The notes under the pieces are model-generated. The model did no database searches and had not been told where the DNA came from. It saw only the letters and a list, made by a program, of their open reading frames with translations. The position numbers and the translations under genes are program-made. Shown piece after piece: positions 43,324-51,717 of a stretch of 51,717 nt of DNA (the first letter of the stretch is position 1; each line of letters begins with the position of its first letter). Origin of the DNA: Planctomycetota bacterium (GTDB taxonomy: Bacteria; Planctomycetota; Phycisphaerae; Sedimentisphaerales; Anaerohalosphaeraceae); assembly GCA_029552545.1 (NCBI GenBank), contig JAKPDO010000021.1:1-51717 (forward strand), written 5' to 3'.

Positions 43324-44178
43324 GTGAAGATTAAAGTGCTGTGTATCGGGGATATTGTGGGCCGTCCGGGCCGGCGGATTCTATCCTCTCAGCTTCCGCT
43401 GCTGGTGCGGCAGCATCAGGTCGATGCAGTAATAGCCAATGCGGAGAATGCGGCGGGCGGTTCGGGGCTGACGCCCCAGATTTATGAGAAATTAGGCCGC
43501 TACGGAGTGCACCTGATTACGCTGGGCGATCACTGCTATCGGAAGAAAGAGATTTTGCCGATTCTCGAAAGCGGAGGCAATATTGTCCGTCCGGCCAATC
43601 TTTCGCCGGCGGCTGCGGGGAAGGACTTTGCCGTCTATCAGACCTCCAAGGGAGTCTGCGTCGGTGTGGTGACGCTGATGGGGCGGATTTTTATGAAACC
43701 CGCGGACTGCCCCTATGCCAAAATTGATTCGATTCTGCCCCGGCTGTCGCAGCAGGCGGAGGTGATTTTCGTGGAAATGCATGCGGAGGCCACCAGCGAA
43801 AAGGCGGCGATGGCGTATTATCTGGACGGCAAGGTCAGCTGCGTGTTCGGTACGCATACGCATGTGGTGACGGCGGATGAGCGGATTCTGCCGGGTGGGA
43901 CGGCGTTTATTACCGATATCGGGATGACGGGGGCGCACGATTCGGTTTTGGGCCGCAAGAGCGATTGTGTCATTCGGGCATTTCGCACGCAGATGCCGTA
44001 TCCGTTTGAATTGGCCGCCGGGGATGTGCGAATGAGCGCGATATTGGTGACGGTGGACAGCCATACCCGCCGGGCGGAGTCAATCGAGCGGATTCAGGTT
44101 CGGGAAGAGACGGCCGACGAGATGATTTACGACAGCGATGACGGCAAACCGGATTCGGCAAACGGTTTTATGAGTTAA
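43324..44178 (+). CDS. YmdB-family metallophosphoesterase
   Basis: A 284-residue protein of the TIGR00282 family. GTG 43324 follows GAGGGG closely; a start further upstream (43276) is open but has no ribosome site. Metal-binding motifs are CIGDIVGRPGRR, NAENAAGG, THTHV and GMTGAHDSVLG. In the third motif the usual GNH is GDH (ITLGDHCY). Family members cleave 2',3'-cyclic nucleotides and affect RNase Y-linked gene expression in Bacillus. The C-terminus has an extra acidic tail. Confidence 0.88.
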   Translation: MKIKVLCIGDIVGRPGRRILSSQLPLLVRQHQVDAVIANAENAAGGSGLTPQIYEKLGRYGVHLITLGDHCYRKKEILPILESGGNIVRPANLSPAAAGKDFAVYQTSKGVCVGVVTLMGRIFMKPADCPYAKIDSILPRLSQQAEVIFVEMHAEATSEKAAMAYYLDGKVSCVFGTHTHVVTADERILPGGTAFITDIGMTGAHDSVLGRKSDCVIRAFRTQMPYPFELAAGDVRMSAILVTVDSHTRRAESIERIQVREETADEMIYDSDDGKPDSANGFMS

Positions 44179-44225
44179 GGGGTAACGGTTCCGCTGTTCC
44201 GGGATCCAGAGCCGGCAAGGGTTGT

Positions 44226-47200
44226 TCAGTCGAAGGAGGGGGCTGACCCTGCGGCCTGTTTTTCTTTGAATTCTTTAGCGAGTTGACGGAGTCTGAGGAT
44301 ATCCGTCTTGCCGGAGCCCAGACGGGGGATTTCGTCGAGTCCAATCAGATTTTCCCGTTTGGGCAGATAGAGTTTGGGCAGGTCGCTTTCCGCAAGTTTT
44401 TCGTAAAGGTCTTCGGGATTCACTTTGTCTTTCACATACAGCAGGACGATTTGCTCGCCTTTTTTCTCATCGGGCAGACTGGTGACGGCCACCAGCGGTT
44501 CATTCAGATGGAGAAGTTTCATACAGGTTTCTTCGATAGTCAGGTGGGACACCATTTCCCCGCCGATTTTGCTGAAGCGGCTGAGCCGGTCGGTGATGGT
44601 GATGAAACCGTCCCGGTCGAGCGTGACGATGTCTCCGGTATTGTACCAGCCGTCCTGAAGGGCCTGGGCGGTTTTCTCGGGAAGATTCAGATATCCTTTC
44701 ATCACGTTGGGGCCTTTGACCCAGAGCAGTCCGGGCTGTCCGACAGGGACGGGACGGCCGGTTTCCGGATGGAGGATTTTGACGGCGATGCCGGGCAGGG
44801 GGTGTCCGGCGGTGCCGTCTTTGGTGCCGATTTGACGAACGCCGGCGACTTCGACATCGGGAACATTGATGGCAATCAGCGGGGAGCATTCGGTGGTCCC
44901 GTAGCCCTCACGCGGACGGATGCCGAATTTCTTTTCAAATTCGTCGATGAGTTCAGGTTTCAGTTTTTCGGCGCCTGCGATAATAAATCGCAGGGTTTTG
45001 AAGTCGTCCGGTTCACATCGTTTCAGATAATTCAGAAGGAAGGTAGTAGTGGCGAACAAAAGGGTGGCGTTTTCGGTGCGGACGGTCTGGCCGACGGCTT
45101 TGGCATCGAGGGGATTGGGGACAAAGCAGACCGGCACACCGGCCAGAATCGGCAGCCAGAGCGTGCAGGTCAGGCCGAAGGAATGAAACAGCGGCAGTAC
45201 GGCACAGAGCTTGTCGCCGGGATAAACGCGGAAAATCATCAGGGCGCCTTCAAGGTTGGACAGGATATTGTGGTGGCTTAAGAGGATGCCTTTGGGTTTG
45301 CCGGAGCTGCCGGAGGAAAAGAGGATGACGGCTGTCTGGTCAGGGTCAAAAGTTTCGGCACAGGCCAGGCGGCGGCGAGGACAAAAGAGGGCCTTGAGGG
45401 CGGCCAGCCGTTTTTGTGCCGGCGTAAATTGAGTCAAAAGGTCTTCGAGGAATAATGCGCCGGGCAGGGTGATCGGAGAAACGCTTATCTTCTCGAGAAA
45501 GAGACGGCTGGTGAGGATGGTCTTCAGGCCGGTCTGTTCGATCATAAATTGCCGGTCGGACGGAGAAACGGCATAGGAGAGGTTGACGGCGGTTTTGTTG
45601 AGCAGAGCAACGGCCAGGTTGGCGCAGACGGCTCCCACAGAAGGCGGCAAAAAGATGCCGATGTTGGGCTGGTCGGCGGTGCGGTCTTTCAGATAGTCCC
45701 GCAGAAGGACGGCGGCGATGAGGGTTTTTCCCCACGTGAGCCGTTTGCCGCTGCTGTCGCTGATAAAGGGCCGGCGGAAGTGTTTGCGGGCGGAGCGGAC
45801 AAAGGTTTCTCCCAGACTGATTCGATGCGGTTTTCGGCTTTCAAAATAATCGCAGGACAGTTCCGCAATGGCCTGGCGGGCTTCTTCGGCGGAGGTGTCG
45901 GCGGGCAGGGGCTTTCCAAAATGAACCTGGACGGGATAGGGCAGTCTTTTGGGCCAGGCGGACAGCAGCCGTCCGTGATAATGACTCAGGACACTGCCCC
46001 AGATTCCGCCTAGGTAGGCGGGAATGACGGGAATATCCAGCCCTTCGGCGATTTTTTCAAACCCAGGCCGGAAGCGGTTCATCTGGCCGGTGCGGGTAAT
46101 GCCGCCTTCCGGGAAGACACAGACCAGCTCGCCGTTTTGCAGGGCCCGACGGGCTTGTTCGATGGATTCAAAGATGGATTTGGGCGAGTCGGAAGGACTG
46201 ACAGGAATCGCTTTCACCAGCCGAAAGAGCCAGTGAAGGCCTTTGTTTTGATAAAGAGACTTATCCATCAGAAAACGGACAGGACGAGGCAGGGAGGCCA
46301 TCAGAATCACGGCATCAGCCCAGGAGACATGATTGGAGACCAGCAGGGCCGGGCCGGAGGCGGGAATGTGTTCGGCACCGAACACACGGAGGCGGTAGAG
46401 CAGTCGGGTCAGAACAGCGGCCAGAAATCGAAGAAGCGGATAAGGCAGGCGGACGACGGCGCCGACGGCCAGCACCAGTGTCAGCAGTCCGAACAGAAGA
46501 AACATCCAGCTTGGGCTGATTTTCAGGACTGTCGTGCAAAGGTTGACCAGCACGGAGGCCAGCAGAACGCCGACCCAGCTGAGAAAGTTGGAAGCGGCCA
46601 GCACCTGTCCGCGGATGGCGGCAGGGGCTTTCCTCTGGATGAAGGCGTGGATGGGAATAATAAAGAGGCCGGCGCCGACTCCGAACAGGAAGGTCAGGGA
46701 GAAAATGCCGGGATTTTGGGTGAACATTTCTTTGGCGTTCTGCGGGGAATGGGAGTTGGGATTGACCAGGCCGAGGGCAATGGCGGCAGCGGCCATCATC
46801 AGGCCTCCGATGGGAACAATCCCCAGTTCAATCGAGCGGCCGGACAGTTTGCCGGACAAATAGGAGCCCAGACCAATCGCCAGAGAGGCCACCACGAACA
46901 GCAAAGCACTGAGTTCTTCGTTGGCCTTGCAGACTTCCAGACCGTAGGGGATTAGATTGATTTGAGCAAAAGCCCCGAGGAAGAGGAAGTAAGCGGCCGC
47001 CGCCATAGCAATCAGCAGGGCGGTTTCGGAGCGGATGGCTTTTAAGGTTCGCCAGATATCTTTGAAAAACAGGATAGAGGCCTGAACGGATTGTCCGCCG
47101 GCAGGGGTTTTTTCAATTTGAAGACTGGTGAAGACCCCGACGGCAGCTACAAGGATGCACGCTGCATCGGCCAGCGGGTAATTGCGGTTTGTAGTCAGGA

Positions 47201-47717
47201 TGAGGATGGGAGCGGCGGCGCTGCCGAGCACGATAGCCAGGTAGGTCATACCTTCGAGAAGCCCGTTGGCCTTGGACAGCTGGTCAGGGCGAACCAGCTC
47301 GGGAATGATGCCGTATTTGGAAGGGCCGAAGAAGGCGCTTTGCGTGCACATCAGGAACAGGACAACGTAGAGCCCGGCGGCGCTTTTGAACAGGAACATC
47401 AGCAGTCCGAGTGCCATAATGACCAGCTCGGCGATTTTGGCCAAAACGATGATGTCCCGTTTACTGAAGCGGTCGGCCAGAATGCCGGCATAGGGCGTAA
47501 AGAGAAGAAACGGAATGACAAAAATTCCGGCGGCCCAGGCGCCGATTTGTGCGGCTTTTTCCTGACCGAACAGTCCGATCAGGAAGAGGACCATCAGCCA
47601 GCGGTAAAGGTTGTCATTCAAAGCACCCAGAAACTGGGTGGCGTTGTGCCACAGGAATGAGCGGCTGAGGTGATTGCCGCCGGTTTGGATTGAGATGTTT
47701 GTTTCCGTCGGTTTCAT
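44226..47717 (-). CDS. aas: LplT-PlsC-AMP ligase fusion (acyl-ACP--phospholipid acyltransferase)
   Basis: A 1163-residue three-part fusion. Residues about 15-425 are a major-facilitator lysophospholipid transporter (LplT-like, 12 segments). About 440-640 is a PlsC acyltransferase with NHVSWAD (the HX4D motif), FPEGGITRTG and the IPAYLGGIWG block. About 665-1155 is an adenylate-forming acyl-ACP synthetase with SSGSSGKPKG and GYGTTECSP. It would import lysophospholipids and re-acylate them at the inner membrane. It follows the alpha/beta hydrolase gene by six bases, likely as one transcript. Confidence 0.92.
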   Translation of the reverse strand: MKPTETNISIQTGGNHLSRSFLWHNATQFLGALNDNLYRWLMVLFLIGLFGQEKAAQIGAWAAGIFVIPFLLFTPYAGILADRFSKRDIIVLAKIAELVIMALGLLMFLFKSAAGLYVVLFLMCTQSAFFGPSKYGIIPELVRPDQLSKANGLLEGMTYLAIVLGSAAAPILILTTNRNYPLADAACILVAAVGVFTSLQIEKTPAGGQSVQASILFFKDIWRTLKAIRSETALLIAMAAAAYFLFLGAFAQINLIPYGLEVCKANEELSALLFVVASLAIGLGSYLSGKLSGRSIELGIVPIGGLMMAAAAIALGLVNPNSHSPQNAKEMFTQNPGIFSLTFLFGVGAGLFIIPIHAFIQRKAPAAIRGQVLAASNFLSWVGVLLASVLVNLCTTVLKISPSWMFLLFGLLTLVLAVGAVVRLPYPLLRFLAAVLTRLLYRLRVFGAEHIPASGPALLVSNHVSWADAVILMASLPRPVRFLMDKSLYQNKGLHWLFRLVKAIPVSPSDSPKSIFESIEQARRALQNGELVCVFPEGGITRTGQMNRFRPGFEKIAEGLDIPVIPAYLGGIWGSVLSHYHGRLLSAWPKRLPYPVQVHFGKPLPADTSAEEARQAIAELSCDYFESRKPHRISLGETFVRSARKHFRRPFISDSSGKRLTWGKTLIAAVLLRDYLKDRTADQPNIGIFLPPSVGAVCANLAVALLNKTAVNLSYAVSPSDRQFMIEQTGLKTILTSRLFLEKISVSPITLPGALFLEDLLTQFTPAQKRLAALKALFCPRRRLACAETFDPDQTAVILFSSGSSGKPKGILLSHHNILSNLEGALMIFRVYPGDKLCAVLPLFHSFGLTCTLWLPILAGVPVCFVPNPLDAKAVGQTVRTENATLLFATTTFLLNYLKRCEPDDFKTLRFIIAGAEKLKPELIDEFEKKFGIRPREGYGTTECSPLIAINVPDVEVAGVRQIGTKDGTAGHPLPGIAVKILHPETGRPVPVGQPGLLWVKGPNVMKGYLNLPEKTAQALQDGWYNTGDIVTLDRDGFITITDRLSRFSKIGGEMVSHLTIEETCMKLLHLNEPLVAVTSLPDEKKGEQIVLLYVKDKVNPEDLYEKLAESDLPKLYLPKRENLIGLDEIPRLGSGKTDILRLRQLAKEFKEKQAAGSAPSFD

Positions 47718-47723
47718 GAGTTT

Positions 47724-48731
47724 TCAGATTTTTGATTGTTCTCCAATCCTATTTTTACCGGTTTTTGGGGAAAAAAGAAACGGTTCATTTCCGGAAAAAT
47801 AATCGAGAACAGCCCGGATGGCCGCCTGACGATAAGTGCTTGCCTCGTTGAACAGTTCGTGGCGGGCGCCGGGGAGCATTTGGAGATGGGCGGTGGGAAA
47901 TTTCTTTTGGAGCATTTTCAGGTTGTACGGCCAGTCCACCGTTTTATCCTCTTGCGGCTGAAGGATAAGGATTTTCCGATCGGAAGGCGGCAGGGTTTGA
48001 AGCTTGTCATTCCACTTGTAAAGGGCTTTGACCCATTGCAGGGAGACGACTCGGGCGTGGAGGAAGTCCCGGCTTCGATTGAAAGACAGGTATTCGGGGT
48101 CGGAAGAGTTCTTCTGCTGGATACGGGGAATGCGGTCCGTAAAAAGGCAGACGGTTTTCCAGAGGGGTTTGGAGAGGTTATAGGCGGCCCAGCGGAGAAG
48201 GGGGGCGGCCAGGACAACTTGCTCGAGGCATGGAACCGCACCGGTCAGGAGGGTATCGATGAGAACGGCGGCTCCCATACTGAAGCCGACGGCACAATAG
48301 GGACCGTGCAGGCGGGCGCGGACCTTTTGGAGAAAGTCGGCCAGGGCGATGGTGTACTCCTCGAAATGGTTGATAGAAGCGTGCGGGCCGGTGGAAAGGC
48401 CGTGTCCGGGCCAATCAAAGAGAGCGACGGCAAAGTGATTCTCGAGCAGAGCGGAGAGCAGATGCCGCATCTGGCCGCTGTGATTGAGATAGCCGTGGAG
48501 TAGAACCACAGCGGCTTCATAACGGGCGGGCCGGTAGATGTGGGCGGCCAGCTGATAGGGGCCCGACGCGAAGGAACCGAAGAGATGCTCGATTTGGGGG
48601 CCGCAGTCGAGGCCGTAATAGGCAAAGTAAGCTTTGGCTGATTCCGAATAACAGTCGGGTTTGGCCTGTTCGAGCGGTTCGAGAACAGGCAGCGGGCCGC
48701 CGTTCGTTCTTTTTTGAATTCGATTCAGCAT
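47724..48731 (-). CDS. alpha/beta hydrolase, monoacylglycerol lipase-like
   Basis: A 335-residue hydrolase of the Hydrolase_4/serine aminopeptidase type. Motifs: VVLLHGYLNHSG (oxyanion strand), DWPGHGLS, nucleophile Ser151 in GFSMGA, Asp near QEDKTVD and His near GARHELFNE. No signal peptide is evident. Together with the Aas fusion six bases downstream it suggests lysophospholipid or acylglycerol turnover; that is inference. Confidence 0.82.
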   Translation of the reverse strand: MLNRIQKRTNGGPLPVLEPLEQAKPDCYSESAKAYFAYYGLDCGPQIEHLFGSFASGPYQLAAHIYRPARYEAAVVLLHGYLNHSGQMRHLLSALLENHFAVALFDWPGHGLSTGPHASINHFEEYTIALADFLQKVRARLHGPYCAVGFSMGAAVLIDTLLTGAVPCLEQVVLAAPLLRWAAYNLSKPLWKTVCLFTDRIPRIQQKNSSDPEYLSFNRSRDFLHARVVSLQWVKALYKWNDKLQTLPPSDRKILILQPQEDKTVDWPYNLKMLQKKFPTAHLQMLPGARHELFNEASTYRQAAIRAVLDYFSGNEPFLFSPKTGKNRIGEQSKI

Positions 48732-48778
48732 AGGCCTATCAGGTCCATCTTATCACAGACGGAATAATCTGACACGAT

Positions 48779-49153
48779 TTAAGGATTCTTATTTGTTTTG
48801 ACGGACAAAAGATAGCTGGAGCAGACAAGGAACAAAAAGACAGCAAGGCAGTTCTGGTAAAGCGGCACAAGGAGTGTCATCTTCGGTGAAACATCGGGAT
48901 GAAGGTTGAATTGCCGGACCAAAAGGGCGGAACAGACAAGCAGAAAGACCGATGCGGAAACGACGATCCTGCCAAAACGGGTTTTTGTGAAGAAAAGATT
49001 GAGCAGACCGAATGCCGCATAAGGACTCAGACACCACACGAAATCGAAAGAACGGTTCAGGACTTCGCGGAAAGTCCATGGGACTGTACCCAAAAGATTT
49101 GCGCCGGCGGCGATGAAGCCGAAGAGAAGAATGAATGTGTTAAAAAGAGACAT
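48779..49153 (-). CDS. small four-segment membrane protein of unknown function
   Basis: A 124-residue protein with four hydrophobic stretches (about 2-18, 33-48, 54-73 and 93-115). I chose ATG 49153 since AGGAG lies eight bases upstream; the longer open frame overlaps the radical SAM gene. I do not recognise a family. It lies 11 bases after the radical SAM gene in the same direction and may be cotranscribed. Confidence 0.6.
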   Translation of the reverse strand: MSLFNTFILLFGFIAAGANLLGTVPWTFREVLNRSFDFVWCLSPYAAFGLLNLFFTKTRFGRIVVSASVFLLVCSALLVRQFNLHPDVSPKMTLLVPLYQNCLAVFLFLVCSSYLLSVKTNKNP

Positions 49154-49164
49154 TTTTCGGGCTC

Positions 49165-50547
49165 CTATGATAGGAAAGTGGGGTGGAGATTTTTTTGGGC
49201 AATAGGATTTGGAACAAATGGAAGGGGTTGCAAGGCCGGGTTGTAACCTTTTATTTTGAAAGAGATTACACGGCCGAAGTAGGCCCAGTTCAGAACAAAG
49301 GGATAGATGAAATTGGACAGGCCGCCGGGTGCGGCCAGCCAGCGAAGGGTGCGCCGAAGGATTCGCCATGGGGAATAAAACCTGCGGATAACCCAGTCGG
49401 TGCCGGCCTGCAGCTGGGCGGCGGACATAAGTCTCGGCTGGAAAACAACATGACGGTAGTCGTAATGCTCCCAGTCGGAGTCAGTGATGCGGGGTTTGAA
49501 TTCCTCATAAAGCGGAGTGCCGGGCAGCGAAGTGAGGATGGAAACCTGGACGGCGTCGATGCCGATGTCTTCGAGTAAGTCCAGTGTTGACTGGAAGATA
49601 TGAATATCGTCATTGTCGAAGCCGAAGATGATGCCTGCCTCAACAAAGATGCCGTATCGATGGATGGTTTCGACGGCTTTTTTGTAATGGAATGGGACGT
49701 TAAATCCTTTTTCCGTAAGGGTTAAGACGGACTGGGTGAAGGATTCCAGCCCGATGAAAAGGCCGACACAGCCGGCTGTCTGAAGGGCGGACAGCAGGTC
49801 CGGGTCGTCGGCGATTTCAATGGAGGCCTGGGTAATCCATTTTTTCTTCAGCGGTGCTAACTCTTTTAAGAGATTGAGGATATATTCACGATTCTGGGTG
49901 AGGTTGTCGTCCACAAACATAAAGAAGCGGGAGGGGAAGGAGCGGATTTCGGCGATAACGTCGGGGATAGGGCGACAATAATGCTGAGATTTATATAAAG
50001 TTCCGATAGAGCAGAACTTACAGCGGTTTCGACAGCCCATTGTGGCATACGTTGCGTAGGTTGTGGAGTATTTGCTTTTGTCGAGAAGATGACGCGGGAG
50101 TGAGGCGGGGACCTGACCGGCTGGATTGCCGTAATATCTTTTCTGTAAACGGTTTGCGCGAAGGTCGTCGAGGAGTTTCGGCCAGGCGTCCATCGCAGGA
50201 CCAATGACGACGGCGTCGCAATGCTGCAGGGCCAGGTCGGGATTGAGGGTGGGGAAAAAGCCGCCGAGGACGACGGGGATGTTATACTTCCTGTAGTGGT
50301 CGGCCAGCTCGAATGCACGAGGGGCAGTGGCTGTCATGCAGGTGATGCCGACCAGGTCAAAGTCGGTGTCGGGGGGAACCTCATCAATTTGCTCATCGAT
50401 GAGAGTAATCTGAGCGTCGTAAGGGCTTAATTTGACGAGAGTTAAAAGAGAGAGCATGGAAAAGCGGAATGTCCTGCCGTTGAAAAGCTTCCTTCTGCCG
50501 ACCTTACGCCAGCAGCCCGATGCCGGAGAAATCAGGAGAATCTTCAT
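49165..50547 (-). CDS. B12-binding-type radical SAM protein
   Basis: A 460-residue protein. The N-terminal part (about 1-150) has a B12-binding-like fold (ITLIDEQIDEVPPDTDFDLVGITCMT) without the usual His of the base-off type. The radical SAM cluster CRNRCKFC follows at about 172-179, then the FVDDNLTQ and GLESFTQSVLTL segments and FGFDNDD. The C-terminal part has a hydrophobic amphipathic region. Such proteins modify lipids, tRNA or peptides; the substrate is unknown. Confidence 0.82.
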   Translation of the reverse strand: MKILLISPASGCWRKVGRRKLFNGRTFRFSMLSLLTLVKLSPYDAQITLIDEQIDEVPPDTDFDLVGITCMTATAPRAFELADHYRKYNIPVVLGGFFPTLNPDLALQHCDAVVIGPAMDAWPKLLDDLRANRLQKRYYGNPAGQVPASLPRHLLDKSKYSTTYATYATMGCRNRCKFCSIGTLYKSQHYCRPIPDVIAEIRSFPSRFFMFVDDNLTQNREYILNLLKELAPLKKKWITQASIEIADDPDLLSALQTAGCVGLFIGLESFTQSVLTLTEKGFNVPFHYKKAVETIHRYGIFVEAGIIFGFDNDDIHIFQSTLDLLEDIGIDAVQVSILTSLPGTPLYEEFKPRITDSDWEHYDYRHVVFQPRLMSAAQLQAGTDWVIRRFYSPWRILRRTLRWLAAPGGLSNFIYPFVLNWAYFGRVISFKIKGYNPALQPLPFVPNPIAQKNLHPTFLS

Positions 50548-50722
50548 GGGGTTTTGTTCCTTTCTAAGCTTTTGTTTTTCAAAGAGTTATGATTTTCGAC
50601 GAGTTCTATAGGGTATAGTAAGCAAGGAATGTGCCAAAGATCGTGCTTTGGCTTAAGTGATTATGAACAAAAAGGATACAGAATTTTCTTCGTGCGAATG
50701 ATTTTTGTTTTATGTTTTGTGA

Positions 50723-50750
50723 TTGACAAAAAATGTATACATGATATACA
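50723..50750 (+). promoter_or_regulatory. strong promoter of the sigma54-interacting regulator gene
   Basis: TTGACA (50723-50728) and TATACA (50745-50750), 16-bp spacer. Transcription should begin around 50757, only a few bases before the ATG at 50761, so the messenger would be leaderless. Confidence 0.65.
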
Positions 50751-50761
50751 AAAAATGTATA
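50727..50761. repeat. 13-bp direct repeat over the promoter, possible operator
   Basis: CAAAAAATGTATA occurs at 50727-50739 and again at 50749-50761, 22 bp apart (about two helical turns), covering the -35, -10 and start codon. Between them GTATAC and TATAC also form a small inverted element. This is the pattern of a repressor binding site. Confidence 0.55.
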
Positions 50762-51717
50762 TGAAAAAATTAATAATTAAAGATAGACAATTCTTTAATC
50801 TGGTGACGGAAGCCACCTTTTCGAATCCATTTAGTCCGGACCGGGAGGCGATTGACCAGCGGATTACGGGTATGGATTCTTCGAAACCGAGGTCGGAGGT
50901 TCTGGATGAAGAAATCCGCTTAACCCGTCAGCGGCTGGCAGATTTGGACCGGGGGAAACGGTGTCGGCTGGAGGATTTTGAGGGGCCGGACCGGGACCTG
51001 ATGAAGTATGTGTTTTTGTTTGTGATTTATCATCAGTGGGCAGAGGCGCTTGATAAGCTGATTGCGCAGCAGGCGACGACGGAGGAGCACCATGTAAAGG
51101 TCTGGTTTGCACCGGAGGTTCTCAAGCAGCTGCAGGAGCGGGGATTCAGCCAGGAGGATTCGGTGCGGTGCCTCTCGATGTTTTACCAGATACGGCGGGC
51201 ATATTATCTGATCGGCCGGATGCTCATCGGGCCCAGTGCGTCGATGCGCCGGCTGCGGATGCATCTGTGGAATCATATTTTCACGCAGGATATTCGGCTG
51301 TATGAGCGGTATCTGTGGGACAAGATGGAGGATTTTTCGACGCTCCTGGAGGGGCCGACGGGCAGCGGCAAGGGGGCGGCGGCGGCAGCCATCGGACGGT
51401 CGGGATATATTCCGTTTGATGCGGCGAAGAACTGCTTTGTGATTCCGTTCACGAAGCTGCTGGTGGAGGTAAATCTGGCGCAGTTTACGCCGACGCTGCT
51501 GGAGTCGGAATTGTTCGGGCATGCCAAGGGGGCGTTTACGGGAGCGGTGGCGGATTACGGGGGTGTGCTTTCGCTGTGCGGCCGGCACGGGACGATTTTT
51601 CTGGATGAGATTGGGGAGGTTCGGCCGAATGTGCAGGTGAAGCTTTTGCGGGTTTTGCAGGAGCGTCGGTACTGGCCGGTGGGCAGTCATCAGGAGCGGA
51701 TGTTTCTGGGTCGTGTG
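50761..51717 (+). CDS. sigma54-interacting AAA+ transcription activator, C-terminus cut by the window edge
   Basis: An open frame of 319 codons that runs off the right edge. From residue about 155 it is a bacterial enhancer-binding AAA+ domain: Walker A GPTGSGKG (198-205), the sigma54-contacting GAFTGA loop at 257-262 and Walker B FLDEIGE (280-286). The Walker A form with GSGKG differs from the common GESGTGKE. Residues 1-150 are a distinct helical region beginning FFNLVTEATFSNPFSPDRE, without a receiver, GAF or PAS domain that I can recognise. The DNA-binding domain would lie beyond the window. The sequence around the ATG has no Shine-Dalgarno, which agrees with a leaderless transcript. Confidence 0.88.
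   Translation, partial: MKKLIIKDRQFFNLVTEATFSNPFSPDREAIDQRITGMDSSKPRSEVLDEEIRLTRQRLADLDRGKRCRLEDFEGPDRDLMKYVFLFVIYHQWAEALDKLIAQQATTEEHHVKVWFAPEVLKQLQERGFSQEDSVRCLSMFYQIRRAYYLIGRMLIGPSASMRRLRMHLWNHIFTQDIRLYERYLWDKMEDFSTLLEGPTGSGKGAAAAAIGRSGYIPFDAAKNCFVIPFTKLLVEVNLAQFTPTLLESELFGHAKGAFTGAVADYGGVLSLCGRHGTIFLDEIGEVRPNVQVKLLRVLQERRYWPVGSHQERMFLGRV

Overview
The window looks like a chromosome segment of a planctomycete, probably class Phycisphaerae. I base this on the combination of an rRNA locus without an adjacent 16S gene, three PEP-CTERM proteins, a type II secretion (T2SS) operon with greatly enlarged GspD and GspK proteins, a planctomycete-type HYExAFE protein, a sulfatase-free polysaccharide-degrading pair (GH43, GH16), and an HTH-plus-receiver regulator. 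The assignment is an inference from gene content, not from a computed phylogeny.

Layout. 1-1530: upstream region with a strong promoter and nrnA. 1640-6152: an rRNA unit of tandem promoters, boxA, tRNA-Ile(GAU), tRNA-Ala(UGC), 23S, 5S and terminator; no 16S gene is present. The 23S gene is interrupted by three related intervening sequences (IVS) that share the same inverted-repeat termini. Two of them (302 and 298 bp) each encode a small GIY-YIG nuclease-like protein with its own Shine-Dalgarno; the third (69 bp) is an internally deleted copy. They sit at the tips of three different 23S hairpins. This is the most unusual thing in the window: it looks like a family of mobile, nuclease-encoding rRNA hairpin insertions with a MITE-like derivative.

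6169-9169: extracellular carbohydrate genes (GH43 arabinanase type, GH16, SMP-30/gluconolactonase type). 9388-11322: a four-EF-hand protein and folD. 11331-26381: a leftward T2SS operon (gspE F G H I J K L M C D) followed, behind a candidate internal promoter, by a second, membrane-anchored ATPase and a CvpA-like protein. 26716-28714: three tandem PEP-CTERM proteins just upstream of the T2SS operon. 29255-35192: an AlaC-type aminotransferase diverging from a complete glycine cleavage operon gcvT-gcvH-gcvPA-gcvPB. 35226-40270: AI-2E transporter family protein, ykgJ-hisS behind a near-consensus promoter, DUF486 protein, HYExAFE protein and a bioB that carries a frameshift in a G6 run. 40286-44178: HTH/pseudo-receiver regulator, an 825-bp non-coding region, RNase Y and YmdB. 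44226-50547: leftward lipid genes (LplT-Aas-type fusion, alpha/beta hydrolase), a small membrane protein and a B12-binding-type radical SAM protein. 50761-end: a truncated sigma54-interacting AAA+ activator with an almost leaderless promoter overlaid by a 13-bp direct repeat.

Functional picture: the T2SS operon would export the PEP-CTERM proteins' neighbours or the secreted glycoside hydrolases (inference). RNase Y with YmdB, and NrnA, represent RNA turnover; predicted removal of the IVSs would leave a 23S rRNA made of four pieces held together by base pairing. Promoters recognised here repeatedly show a TTGACN -35 with a 16-bp spacer.
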